From NCBI GenBank assembly GCA_028689055.1, contig JAQTWZ010000014.1, forward strand, positions 4,178 to 45,030: a stretch of DNA of 40,853 bases. The letters are read 5' to 3'. The translations under genes and the position numbers were made by a program. Below the pieces are notes generated by a model, which was given only the letters and a program-made list of their open reading frames with translations, was not told the origin of the DNA and did no database searches. Below, piece after piece: positions 16,101-27,096 of the stretch (its first letter is position 1; each line of letters begins with the position of its first letter). This stretch comes from Sulfurimonas sp. GTDB lineage: Bacteria > Campylobacterota > Campylobacteria > Campylobacterales > Sulfurimonadaceae.

Positions 16101-18466
16101 TGATAACAGTTATAAAAAGAAATGGAAGAACAGAACAACTGGACATTTCCAAAATCCAAAAATACACTTCTGCTGCAGTGAAAGATTTGTCCAATGTATC
16201 ACAAAGCGAATTGGAAGTGGATGCACAAATCCAGTTTCGTGATGGCATAACATCCAAAGAGATACAACAAACACTTATCAAAACAGCAGTTGATAAGATA
16301 GATATAGATGCGCCTAACTGGACTTTTGTCGCGTCACGTTTATTTCTTTTCAACCTTTACCACCAAGTCAATGGCTTTACGGGTTACTCGTCTCTTCAAA
16401 ACTATTTTGAGCGCGGAGAAAAAGAGGGACGTATCCTTTACGGTTTAAAAGAGATGTACGATCTTGATGTACTTGAAAAACATATCAAGCCTGAGCGTGA
16501 CATGCTATTTAACTATCTTGGCGTAAAAACTCTTTATGACAGATATCTTATAAAAGACAGAAATTCTGACCCAATAGAACTACCGCAGCACATGTTTATG
16601 GCTATAGCAATGTTCTTGGCACAACGTGAAGAAAAACGCGAAGAGTGGGCTATAAAGATCTATGACATGATCTCTAAGTTTGAAGTGATGTTAGCAACAC
16701 CGACACTCTCAAACGCAAGAACAACAAGACACCAACTTAGCTCATGTTACATCGGCTCAACTCCTGATAACATCGAAGGTATTTTTGATGCTTACAAAGA
16801 AATGGCAATGCTCTCAAAATTTGGCGGCGGTATCGGTTGGGATTGGACACAAGTTCGTTCTATGGGTTCCTATATCGACGGACACAAAAATGCAGCAGGC
16901 GGAACAGTTCCATTTTTGAAGATAACAAACGACATCGCAATAGCCGTAGATCAACTTGGAACAAGAAAGGGTGCTATTGCGGTCTATCTTGAACCATGGC
17001 ATATAGATATCAATGACTTTTTAGATCTTAAGAAAAACTCCGGAGAAGAGCGTCGTCGCGCTCATGACCTTTTCCCATCACTCTGGCTGAACGACCTTTT
17101 TATGCAAAGGGTTCAAGAAGATGGCATATGGACACTTTTTGATCCTTATGATTGTGGAGAACTTGCGAAAGTTCATGGTGCTGCATTTAACGAAATGTAC
17201 CTTGCGTTTGAGCAAAACGAAGCACTTATAAAAGAAAAAGTAAAAGCAAAAGTGTTATGGAAAAAGATTCTCACTTCTTACTTTGAGACAGGCTCCCCAT
17301 TTTTATGTTTTAAAGATAACGCAAACAGAGCAAACCCAAATGACCACTATGGCATCATCAGAAGCTCAAACCTTTGTACAGAGATTTTTCAAAATACAGA
17401 ACCAAACCACTATAAAATAAAATTCATTTTTGAAAACGGTGATAGTATTAGTTATGAAGAAGATGAGTTAGTAACAGTTGACAGTGGGCTCGTAAAACCT
17501 GCTAAAAAAGTGACAGCCCTTGATTTTCTTGGCGGACTCCCTATCTATGTTGTAGAAAAAGAAAAAGTTGATGGAGCAACAGCAGTTTGTAACCTTGCTT
17601 CAATTAATCTCTCACGCATCAATACAAAAGAAGACATAGACAGAATCGTCCCAACCGCTGTTCGTGCACTTGATAATGTTATAGATCTCAACTTCTACCC
17701 TTTAGAAAAAGTAAAACGCACTAACATGAGAAGTCGTTCTATCGGACTTGGTGTTATGGGTGAAGCGCAGATGTTAGCGGAACAAAGCATCGCATGGGGA
17801 AGCCAAGAACACTTTGATAAGATAGATGAAATCATGGAATCTGTGAGCTATAACACCATCAATGCTTCCGCCGATTTAGCAGCAGAAAAGGGTGCTTATC
17901 CAGAGTTTCAGGGTTCAAAATGGAGCAGAGGCATCATGCCACATGACCATGCAACCGCAGAAGTTATCAACCTAGTTGACCGTGGCGGCTTATTTGCTTC
18001 AACATATGAATGGGATGAGCTTCGCGCAAAAGTAAAACGCCAAGGAATGAGAAACGGTTATCTTATGGCTGTTGCACCTACAAGCTCGATATCTATACTC
18101 ACTGGTACAACACAAGCAATCGAGCCTGTATTTAAACGCAAGTGGTTTGAAGAGAACTTATCAGGTCTTATCCCGGTTGTTGTTCCAAACCTTTCTCCTG
18201 ATACTTGGGCATACTATACGCCTGCTTATGATATGGACCAAAGAGTACTTATACGCGCGGCAGCAATTCGTCAAAAATGGATAGATCAAGGACAAAGCTT
18301 AAATATCTTTATCACGCTTGATAAAGCAAGCGGCAAATATCTTAACGATATTTATATGCTAGCATGGAAACTCGGTCTCAAGTCAACATACTATCTTCGT
18401 TCACAATCTCCGGAGTTAGCAAATAACGTTGAAGACAGATCTATGGAATGTGTGGGTTGTCAATAG
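16100..18466 (+). CDS. nrdA: Class Ia ribonucleotide reductase, alpha subunit
   Basis: NrdA carries the catalytic and allosteric sites that reduce ribonucleoside diphosphates to deoxy forms, using the radical from NrdB (encoded at 30.9 kb). From the ATG at 16100 it has 788 residues: one N-terminal ATP-cone domain to about 95, the catalytic barrel with SSCYIGS, NLCTEI and CNLASINLS, and the C-terminal redox pair C784-C787 (CVGC) that accepts electrons from thioredoxin. An in-frame GTG nine bases earlier is less likely because AAGGAG is correctly spaced for the ATG. About 60 residues between NLCTEI and CNLASINLS are an insert that I recall also in Campylobacter NrdA; it has no intein motifs. 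Confidence 0.96.
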   Translation: MITVIKRNGRTEQLDISKIQKYTSAAVKDLSNVSQSELEVDAQIQFRDGITSKEIQQTLIKTAVDKIDIDAPNWTFVASRLFLFNLYHQVNGFTGYSSLQNYFERGEKEGRILYGLKEMYDLDVLEKHIKPERDMLFNYLGVKTLYDRYLIKDRNSDPIELPQHMFMAIAMFLAQREEKREEWAIKIYDMISKFEVMLATPTLSNARTTRHQLSSCYIGSTPDNIEGIFDAYKEMAMLSKFGGGIGWDWTQVRSMGSYIDGHKNAAGGTVPFLKITNDIAIAVDQLGTRKGAIAVYLEPWHIDINDFLDLKKNSGEERRRAHDLFPSLWLNDLFMQRVQEDGIWTLFDPYDCGELAKVHGAAFNEMYLAFEQNEALIKEKVKAKVLWKKILTSYFETGSPFLCFKDNANRANPNDHYGIIRSSNLCTEIFQNTEPNHYKIKFIFENGDSISYEEDELVTVDSGLVKPAKKVTALDFLGGLPIYVVEKEKVDGATAVCNLASINLSRINTKEDIDRIVPTAVRALDNVIDLNFYPLEKVKRTNMRSRSIGLGVMGEAQMLAEQSIAWGSQEHFDKIDEIMESVSYNTINASADLAAEKGAYPEFQGSKWSRGIMPHDHATAEVINLVDRGGLFASTYEWDELRAKVKRQGMRNGYLMAVAPTSSISILTGTTQAIEPVFKRKWFEENLSGLIPVVVPNLSPDTWAYYTPAYDMDQRVLIRAAAIRQKWIDQGQSLNIFITLDKASGKYLNDIYMLAWKLGLKSTYYLRSQSPELANNVEDRSMECVGCQ

Positions 18467-18470
18467 ACCA

Positions 18471-18836
18471 ATGAAGCCACTTTTAACTAACAACCTCAAA
18501 ACATTTTTACAAAGGTTTGATAACTTTAGAGATGCAGAATTTCGTTCTGCAGAGGTTATTTCACCTACAAATATCTCTGTCACTTTAGCAACTCAAGACG
18601 GTGCCAGAGCTTTTGACTGGATAACAATTACACTTGCGTTTGAAGGTGTAAGTGATGCTAAACTTATAGAAACAAATAAACTTGCGTTTATCGACATGAG
18701 CGATGGCATTTCTCTTATACCTGAAACAAATCAGATTGCGTTTAGTATTGGTTCATACAATGATATAAACGCAATTAAAAACGCAAACCTGTTTGTTATC
18801 TCAAATAGTTTAAAATACCAAGAAGGTCAATTTTAA
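18471..18836 (+). CDS. Conserved-looking small protein downstream of nrdA
   Basis: I place the start at the ATG at 18471, four bases after the nrdA stop; an upstream in-frame ATG lies inside nrdA. The 121-residue product has no signal peptide and no membrane segment. It has mixed alpha/beta character, with DNFRDAEFRSAEVISP and FDWITITLAFEGV suggesting a small single domain. No ribosome site is obvious, so translation may depend on nrdA. I do not recognise the family. Position between nrdA and thioredoxin suggests a link to nucleotide reduction, which is inference only. Confidence 0.7.
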   Translation: MKPLLTNNLKTFLQRFDNFRDAEFRSAEVISPTNISVTLATQDGARAFDWITITLAFEGVSDAKLIETNKLAFIDMSDGISLIPETNQIAFSIGSYNDINAIKNANLFVISNSLKYQEGQF

Positions 18837-18849
18837 TCAAGGAGAAAAA

Positions 18850-19272
18850 ATGCATATAGTTTGTCCTCACTGTTTAAGCGTAAATAACGTTCCTCAAAAA
18901 GATTCTTACACAAAAGCCAACTGTGGAAAATGTAAGAAATCTCTCTTAGACACAAAACCTATAGAGCTAACAAACACTCACTTTGATGAAGTTATCGTCA
19001 ATAGTGATATTCCTGTTATTGTCGATTTTTGGGCTCCGTGGTGTGGACCATGTAAGATGATGGCACCAAATTTTGAAAAAGCGGCTACAAAATTTGCACT
19101 CAAAACACTTTTTGTAAAAGTCAATACAGAAAATGAACAAAACTTAGGTGCAAGATTTGGAATACGAAGTATCCCGACACTTATCATATTTAAAAATGCA
19201 AAAGAAGTTCATAGAGTATCCGGAGCATTGGATGAGACGAGTTTGAGCAGACTGGTAGAGCAGTTTAAATAA
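18850..19272 (+). CDS. trxC: Thioredoxin with N-terminal zinc finger (thioredoxin 2 type)
   Basis: The 140-residue protein has a TrxC-like zinc ribbon (C5, C8, C25, C28) and then a thioredoxin fold with WCGPC at 64-68 and the cis-proline in SIPTLI. It reduces disulfides in the cytoplasm and could supply electrons to NrdA, encoded two genes upstream. AAGGAG lies six bases before the ATG. It ends the nrdA operon; its last codons form one arm of a strong hairpin. Confidence 0.93.
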   Translation: MHIVCPHCLSVNNVPQKDSYTKANCGKCKKSLLDTKPIELTNTHFDEVIVNSDIPVIVDFWAPWCGPCKMMAPNFEKAATKFALKTLFVKVNTENEQNLGARFGIRSIPTLIIFKNAKEVHRVSGALDETSLSRLVEQFK

Positions 19273-19285
19273 AACTGCTCTACCA
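19253..19285. terminator. 14-bp perfect hairpin over the thioredoxin stop codon
   Basis: TGGTAGAGCAGTTT pairs exactly with AAACTGCTCTACCA across an AAATA loop. The stem uses the last codons and the stop of trxC, as at the end of the cyclase gene. It lies between convergent genes (trxC and ppnP) and could end both transcripts, though neither side has a long U-tract. Confidence 0.7.
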
Positions 19286-19290
19286 AAGTA

Positions 19291-19605
19291 TTATTTGATG
19301 TATGAGCAGCAATAATCCGTAACACTTTTGATTTTGATATCAAAAGAGCTGTTTGATTCAACTGTAAAAGAACACGGCGTCGTCATAGAAATATATTCAT
19401 CACTTCCAGGTAACTTCACTTCAAAATCACCCGAATAAATCTCCATTATCTCTTTATCCTGCGTACCAAATGTGTAATCACCTGGAAGCATAATCCCCAA
19501 TGATTTTATACTTCCGTCTGAAAATTCCACCGTTCTACTTGTAACTTTACCCTCATAATAGATATTCGCTTTTTTTATAACATTTACATTATCAAATTTC
19601 AACAT
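19291..19605 (-). CDS. ppnP: Pyrimidine/purine nucleoside phosphorylase PpnP
   Basis: PpnP (formerly YaiE, DUF1255) is a small cupin that phosphorolyses a broad range of nucleosides to bases and ribose-1-phosphate. The 104-residue length is typical and the family features are present: SRTVEFSDGSIKSLGIMLPG, the YTFGT stretch and SGDFEVKLPG. AAAGG precedes the ATG. It is minus strand, convergent with trxC and downstream of ruvC. Confidence 0.92.
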   Translation of the reverse strand: MLKFDNVNVIKKANIYYEGKVTSRTVEFSDGSIKSLGIMLPGDYTFGTQDKEIMEIYSGDFEVKLPGSDEYISMTTPCSFTVESNSSFDIKIKSVTDYCCSYIK

Positions 19606-19649
19606 TTGTTTAACCTTTATTTTTTTAAAAAATTATATCAAGAGTTTAC

Positions 19650-20132
19650 TTATTTGGAGTTTTGCAAGCGAACTCTTTGTGAGTGTGTTATCGCAACTGC
19701 GATAGCATCTGTTATATCCAAAGGTTTAATCTCTTTTTTGATATTGAGAAGTTTTTTGACCATAAATGCAACTTGTTCTTTTCCTGCTTTTGCTTTACCG
19801 GTCAGTGCTTTTTTTACTTGAAGTGCCGTATATTCATGAAAGTTTCCAAATTCTTGAAGAAGTTTGAGCATAATTGCTCCACGAAATTGAGCAAGTTTTA
19901 TCGTTGTCGCAGGATTATGTGCATAAAAAATATCTTCCATCGCGACTTCATGTATCTCATGCGTTTTGAAAATAATCTCAAGTCCTTCTACCATTTGAGG
20001 GATTTGAAATTGTAAATCTTCTGCCTTCATCTTTATAAGTCCAGCTTCAATAAGAGAAATTTTTCCATTTTCTAAAGATATTAGTGCATATCCCATATTT
20101 CTTGTGCCTGGATCGATTCCGAGTATAGTCAT
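19650..20132 (-). CDS. ruvC: Holliday junction resolvase RuvC
   Basis: RuvC is the dimeric endonuclease that resolves Holliday junctions with RuvAB. The 160-residue protein has all four catalytic acids: D7 in LGIDPGT, E66 in AMEDIFYA, D139 and D142 in PLDITDAIA. Length is normal. It is transcribed away from dnaA, and the spacer between the two holds the upstream part of the origin. The ruvC-dnaA pairing is typical of Campylobacterota origins. GGA lies five bases before the ATG. Confidence 0.96.
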   Translation of the reverse strand: MTILGIDPGTRNMGYALISLENGKISLIEAGLIKMKAEDLQFQIPQMVEGLEIIFKTHEIHEVAMEDIFYAHNPATTIKLAQFRGAIMLKLLQEFGNFHEYTALQVKKALTGKAKAGKEQVAFMVKKLLNIKKEIKPLDITDAIAVAITHSQRVRLQNSK

Positions 20133-20180
20133 TGGATTCCATTTTGATTATTTATGAGGATTATATACAAATATAGACTC

Positions 20181-20255
20181 TATTCACATAAATCACATTA
20201 AGCTATTCACATTATTTTAACCATATTTTATGTCTTTACCTGATACTATTCACAT
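20181..20255 (+). other. oriC1: Origin subregion upstream of dnaA: three DnaA boxes
   Basis: Three same-strand CTATTCACAT elements have their TATTCACAT at 20181, 20204 and 20247, with a weaker AATCACATT at 20191. The TTCAC core matches DnaA boxes described for Helicobacter and relatives. The spacer is AT-rich and holds the dnaA promoter region, so the boxes may also autoregulate dnaA. Confidence 0.8.
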
Positions 20256-20280
20256 ATAAATAACTCATTAGGCAATAACT

Positions 20281-21588
20281 GTGAATATAGGTCAAGAAGT
20301 ACTAGAAATGCTAAAACAAGAGATTACGGATGTTGAATATAACAGATATATTAAACATCTCAAATACGATGCCAAGAACTCTACAAGTGATCTTGCCTTA
20401 TATTACGCACCCAATGCTTTGGTATCAAACTGGATCAAAAATAAATACGGTGAAAAAATAGCACATCTTTTTGAAGTAAAAAGTGACATGCGCGTTAATG
20501 TTCAGATAACACTTGAGAGTAAGATGGATAAAGCGAAACTCAAAGAAGTGGCAAAAATAAAAGTGCAACATTCACATCTAAACCCTTCACATACTTTTGA
20601 CAACTTTATGGTCGGCGGATCTAATCAATTCGCCTATGCAGCTGTTAAAAGTGTAAGCGAAAAAGCGGGACAAATTTATAATCCTCTTTTTATCTACGGT
20701 GGTGTCGGTCTTGGGAAAACACACCTTATGCAAGCTGCCGGAAATGTTTTTCAAAATCAGGGAAAAGTCGTTATATATACAACCGTAGAACAGTTTTTAA
20801 ATGATTTTGTACGCCATCTAAGAAATAAAAATATGGAAAGATTTCAAGAAAAATACCGTAAATGCGATGTTTTACTCATTGATGATATCCAATTTTTAAG
20901 TAATAAAGAGTCTATTCAAGAAGAATTTTTTCATACTTTTGAAGCACTTAAGGGACAGGGAAAACAGATTATTCTCACAGCAGATAAACATCCAAAAAAA
21001 ATTGCAGGACTCGAAGCAAGACTTCAAAGCCGCTTTGAATGGGGGCTTGTAGCAGATATTCAACCGCCGGAGCTAGAAACGAAGATAGCTATTATTGAGA
21101 AAAAATGTGAGATAAATAAAGTAAAACTCACAAAAGATATCATCAACTATATCGCAACAGTTATAGATAGTAATGTCCGTGAAATAGAAGGTATTCTTTC
21201 AAAACTTCATGCTTATTCTCAACTTATTCATGTAGATATAGATTTAGAATTTACAAAAAATATTTTAAAAGATCAAATTAAAGAAAATCGTGCAAACTTA
21301 ACACTTGATATGATTACTCAAAATGTTGCAAAAGATCTCAACATCAAACCAAGTGAAATCCGTTCAAAAAGTAGAAGTAAAAACCTTGTTTATGCACGAA
21401 GAATTTCTATCTATCTTTGCCGTGAACTCACACAAAATACAATGCCTCAGCTTGCACAATATTTTGGTATGAAAGACCATACTGCTATAAGCCATACCCT
21501 TAAAAAAATAACAGAACTCATCCAAAATGATGAAGATTTTAAAGTAAAGATCGAAGAACTTACAAACAAAATAACTTCTTCAGATTAA
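20281..21588 (+). CDS. dnaA: Replication initiator DnaA
   Basis: DnaA binds the boxes on either side of its gene, oligomerises with ATP and opens the origin. The 435-residue protein has the N-terminal helicase-loader domain (about 1-80), a short linker, the AAA+ domain with Walker A GGVGLGKT at 140-147 and Walker B LLIDDIQFL near 200, and domain IV with the signature MKDHTAISH near residue 400. The start is a GTG at 20281 with TAGG about eight bases upstream. Length is close to that of other Campylobacterota DnaA proteins. Confidence 0.98.
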   Translation: MNIGQEVLEMLKQEITDVEYNRYIKHLKYDAKNSTSDLALYYAPNALVSNWIKNKYGEKIAHLFEVKSDMRVNVQITLESKMDKAKLKEVAKIKVQHSHLNPSHTFDNFMVGGSNQFAYAAVKSVSEKAGQIYNPLFIYGGVGLGKTHLMQAAGNVFQNQGKVVIYTTVEQFLNDFVRHLRNKNMERFQEKYRKCDVLLIDDIQFLSNKESIQEEFFHTFEALKGQGKQIILTADKHPKKIAGLEARLQSRFEWGLVADIQPPELETKIAIIEKKCEINKVKLTKDIINYIATVIDSNVREIEGILSKLHAYSQLIHVDIDLEFTKNILKDQIKENRANLTLDMITQNVAKDLNIKPSEIRSKSRSKNLVYARRISIYLCRELTQNTMPQLAQYFGMKDHTAISHTLKKITELIQNDEDFKVKIEELTNKITSSD

Positions 21589-21710
21589 AAATTATAAAAA
21601 TATTTAAAAAAAAGATATAATCATAAAAGTGAATAGATGTGAATGAGTTAAACATGTTTAGGATGTACTCATAAGACTTAAAATAGGGCTTATAGGTTGA
21701 TTTTCACCTA
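21589..21710. other. oriC2: Origin subregion downstream of dnaA with candidate unwinding element
   Basis: About 40 bp right after the dnaA stop are almost pure A/T. They adjoin two minus-strand boxes: CTATTCAC at 21629-21636 and CTCATTCACAT at 21637-21647, the latter matching the Helicobacter TCATTCAC consensus. A weaker TTTTCACC lies at 21701. In H. pylori the unwinding element maps to the dnaA-dnaN side of a bipartite origin, and this spacer has the same layout. Confidence 0.75.
21616..21621 (+). promoter_or_regulatory. -10 box of dnaN, next to DnaA boxes
   Basis: TATAAT lies eight bases before the two minus-strand DnaA boxes, so the predicted start point falls at their edge. DnaA binding would then be expected to affect dnaN transcription. 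The resulting leader is about 140 nt. Confidence 0.55.
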
Positions 21711-21767
21711 ATCACAGACTCCTACTACTACATACTAAAAATTATATAAATAAAATAGGAAATTCAA

Positions 21768-22835
21768 ATGAAAATAACTATTTCAAAATCAATTTTAGAA
21801 AACATCCTTATAAACGCAGGACCTTTCTTAGAAAAAAAAGATACTTCACAAATCACATCTCACATCTATATGAAAGCACATAATTCAGAATTAACACTTA
21901 AAGCAACTGATTATGAAATTGGTTTTATGGTTAACACTAAAAAAGTAAATATAACCGAAGAAGGAACAATTACTGCAAATGGTAAAAAATTTCTTGATAT
22001 TGTTAGGATACTTAAAGACGGTGAAATAAATTTAGAAGTTAAAAATGATACTTTACATATTTCTCAATCTCATTCAAAATTTAAACTGCCTACATTCTCT
22101 TATAACGAATTTCCAGAATTTCCAAGTTATGAAGCTAAACATCGTATATCTATAGAATCACACACACTTATAGAATCACTCAAAAAAATAACACCAGCTA
22201 TTGATACTAACAATCCTAAATTTGAACTCAATGGTGCTCTTATAGAAATAAAACACAATAAAATAAATTTTGCTTCGACGGATACTAGACGTCTTGCCGT
22301 TGTTAGTATTGAAAATAATACAGAAAATGAACTCTCTTTAATTATCCCAAAAAAAGCTATTGTAGAAATACAAAAACTTTTTTTTGATAATATAGAACTT
22401 TATTATGATCAAACAAACTTAATAATTCATTCTGAACAATATACATTTTTTACAAAACTTATCAATGGCAAATTTCCAGAGTATTCGAGAATTATTCCTA
22501 AAGAAATTGCAAATACGCTTGTTTTACCAAAAGCAATGATGATTGATTCTATAAAACAAATCACTACTATTTCAAATGATGTAAAAATTACATTTTTAAA
22601 TGATGTTATTACTTTTGAATCATTAAGTGATGATAATATTGAAGCAAAAACAGAAATTTCTCATCATACAGATTTTACATCTCCATTTTCTATTGCTATT
22701 AATTCGAGATATTTACTTGATTTTTTAAACAGTATTCATAATTCTGAATTTATTATAGGACTAAATGAAAGTAATTTACCATTTGTTTTAGAAGATAATA
22801 ATTTTAAAACAGTTGTAATGCCTATCGTTATTTAA
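21768..22835 (+). CDS. dnaN: DNA polymerase III sliding clamp (beta subunit)
   Basis: DnaN forms the ring-shaped dimer that tethers polymerase III and recruits many repair proteins. The 355-residue protein shows the three-repeat clamp plan, with conserved blocks TDTRRLAVV in the second domain, INGKFPEYSRIIP in the third and a C-terminal VVMPIVI. It is slightly shorter than the 366-residue E. coli protein, as usual for the phylum. AGGA lies six bases before the ATG. Its position after dnaA is universal in this group. Confidence 0.97.
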   Translation: MKITISKSILENILINAGPFLEKKDTSQITSHIYMKAHNSELTLKATDYEIGFMVNTKKVNITEEGTITANGKKFLDIVRILKDGEINLEVKNDTLHISQSHSKFKLPTFSYNEFPEFPSYEAKHRISIESHTLIESLKKITPAIDTNNPKFELNGALIEIKHNKINFASTDTRRLAVVSIENNTENELSLIIPKKAIVEIQKLFFDNIELYYDQTNLIIHSEQYTFFTKLINGKFPEYSRIIPKEIANTLVLPKAMMIDSIKQITTISNDVKITFLNDVITFESLSDDNIEAKTEISHHTDFTSPFSIAINSRYLLDFLNSIHNSEFIIGLNESNLPFVLEDNNFKTVVMPIVI

Positions 22836-22868
22836 ATATTTAAGACTCTTTTTTTGAGTCATAAATAT
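22836..22868. terminator. Stem-loop after dnaN
   Basis: ATATTTAAGACTC pairs with GAGTCATAAATAT with one mismatch around a loop of seven Ts. It begins directly after the dnaN stop. It is AT-rich and has no U-tract after the stem, so it is a weak terminator or attenuator before gyrB at best. Confidence 0.45.
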
Positions 22869-22904
22869 CCCTCAAATCGTTTAGAAAACACCCCTAAAAC
22901 TTAC

Positions 22905-25274
<2,370 letters not shown>

Positions 25275-25290
25275 GGCGAAGTAAAATAAA

Positions 25291-26697
25291 ATGCTTTTGC
25301 CTCAGACAAAAGAGAGGGAATACCGTTTTAAGTTAGCACTTAGAATGGGACTTCCTATCTTTGCTCTTTTAATAACATTCTTTCTTACTACCTCCATCAG
25401 CGAAAGCCAAACATTATCAGCACTTTTTTATATAGAAGCCGTTCTTCTTTTGGCTTTTAGTATCTATTTTATACTCTATATAATTTATAATGGATTTGAT
25501 ACGCGAGTTACTGAAATTGTTTCAAAAACATTTACGAGAGAATATCTTTATGAGTATCTTAAAAAAGAACTCAAAAAAGAAAAAGAATATACTCTAGTGC
25601 TTATAAGTATAGATAATCTTCATGATATAAATACTCTTTATGGTATTAAAAACGGAGATAAGGTTCTTTTTGAAGTTGCAAAATGGATTGGTACATATAT
25701 AGAAAAAAAAGATATAAAAAATTTTCCGCTAGGGCATATCAAAGGCGGAGACTTTGTGCTTGGATTTAAAGCAAATAAAAATAAATATAACACTGTTTTA
25801 GAGCTTATGTGTTTACAGGCAGAGGACTTTAAAATAGATGACATTGAGATAAAAATTTCAGGTGCGATAACAGATACAAGTTTTTCAAATGAATTAGAAT
25901 ATATGATTGAGAACCTCTTTGAAATACAAGAGATGCATAGACATAAAAAATCTTCCCAAAACAATGATGTAATTGCTCCAAATGATTTGGAATTTTTGGT
26001 TATAGATGCTCTTAAACGCAAAAATTTTATTGTTATGACACAAAATATATTTGAAAAAGATAAAGCTGTTTTAAAAGAGTGTTTTATAAAACTGCAAACC
26101 TCTGATGGAAAAATGATCTACCAAAAAATGTATATGAAAGCTATATCTAAACTAGGGTTGATGCTAGAATATGACTTGATGGTTTTGGAAAAAACGATTA
26201 GTAAAATTGATGAGACAATAGAGGAAATTTTGGTTTTTGATATTGCACCTAGATCACTTAGAAATCCGATCTTTTTGAGTAAAATGAAAGATTTATTTCA
26301 ACATTATCCTTTTGTAAAAAATAAAATAATGTTTATGCTTTGTGAAAATGAATATTATTCAAACATTGATAAATACAACGCTATAGTAAAATCTTTAAAA
26401 AAAATGGGTATTCTTATTGGTATTGACAGACTCGGTTCAATACATACATCTTTTCTATATTTAAGAGATTTGGATATAGATGTCGTACGGTTTGATTCGT
26501 TTTACACAAAAGAGATAAAAAGTCATCAGGAAATAGTTGCAGGTTTTGTTTTAACCGCTCATAAGAAAAATGTAAAAACGTGGATTAAGCTTATTGAAGA
26601 TGAAAATGATTTAAAATTAGTGCAAAATATAGGGATTGACTATATGCAGGGAAAATATTTTGCACCACTAGAGTTATTAAAAAAAGGATTAAAATGA
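25291..26697 (+). CDS. Membrane protein with degenerate GGDEF and EAL domains
   Basis: The 468-residue protein has two membrane helices at about residues 20-64, a GGDEF-like domain to about 210 and an EAL-like domain from about 225 to the end. The GGDEF motif is reduced to KGGDF, lacking the normal acidic pair. The ELR-type EAL motif is replaced by ECFIKLQ, and further metal ligands are not apparent. It is therefore probably enzymatically inactive and may act as a c-di-GMP sensor or scaffold. It lies 16 bp after gyrB and its stop overlaps the queF start by 4 bp, so it is likely co-transcribed with both. Confidence 0.8.
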   Translation: MLLPQTKEREYRFKLALRMGLPIFALLITFFLTTSISESQTLSALFYIEAVLLLAFSIYFILYIIYNGFDTRVTEIVSKTFTREYLYEYLKKELKKEKEYTLVLISIDNLHDINTLYGIKNGDKVLFEVAKWIGTYIEKKDIKNFPLGHIKGGDFVLGFKANKNKYNTVLELMCLQAEDFKIDDIEIKISGAITDTSFSNELEYMIENLFEIQEMHRHKKSSQNNDVIAPNDLEFLVIDALKRKNFIVMTQNIFEKDKAVLKECFIKLQTSDGKMIYQKMYMKAISKLGLMLEYDLMVLEKTISKIDETIEEILVFDIAPRSLRNPIFLSKMKDLFQHYPFVKNKIMFMLCENEYYSNIDKYNAIVKSLKKMGILIGIDRLGSIHTSFLYLRDLDIDVVRFDSFYTKEIKSHQEIVAGFVLTAHKKNVKTWIKLIEDENDLKLVQNIGIDYMQGKYFAPLELLKKGLK

Positions 26698-27071
26698 AAT
26701 ATGGCGAAAAAATAGTGAGTGAGTTTGATATAGAAAAAGATTTGGAAATTTGGCCAAATGAACATAAAAAAAATTATCTTATAAAGGTAATATTACCTGA
26801 ATTTTGTTCACTTTGTCCACGAAGCGGGTATCCGGATTTTGCAACGATTTATCTTGAATATACTCCTGATGCTTATGTGGTAGAACTTAAAGCAATAAAA
26901 CTTTATATCAATTCATTTATGAACAGATCTATTTCTCATGAAAACGCAGCGAATGAAATCTATGATGTTATTTATGATAAAATAAAGCCTAAATATTTAA
27001 AGTTGACAGCAGACTTCAACCCTCGGGGCAATGTACACACTGTGATAGAGATTGACAGTTCAAAACTTTAA
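26694..27071 (+). CDS. queF: NADPH-dependent 7-cyano-7-deazaguanine reductase
   Basis: QueF reduces preQ0 to preQ1, the base inserted into tRNA on the way to queuosine. The 125-residue protein is the short single-domain type. It has the catalytic C41 in SLCPRSGYPDFA followed by D48, the ELKAIKLYINSF block and the SHENAANEI histidine. It overlaps the preceding gene by ATGA, indicating translational coupling. FolE at 4 kb supplies the first precursor of the same pathway. Confidence 0.95.
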   Translation: MKYGEKIVSEFDIEKDLEIWPNEHKKNYLIKVILPEFCSLCPRSGYPDFATIYLEYTPDAYVVELKAIKLYINSFMNRSISHENAANEIYDVIYDKIKPKYLKLTADFNPRGNVHTVIEIDSSKL

Positions 27072-27096
27072 AGTTTTAGGAAGTTGAGGAGTTTTT

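Noticed and set aside
16091..16102. GTG at 16091 as nrdA start
   Set aside because: It overlaps the AAGGAG that is correctly spaced for the ATG at 16100, and MITVIKRNGR is the normal ATP-cone start.
17395..17580. Possible intein or insertion in nrdA
   Set aside because: The roughly 60-residue insert has no splicing motifs and resembles one I recall in Campylobacter NrdA.
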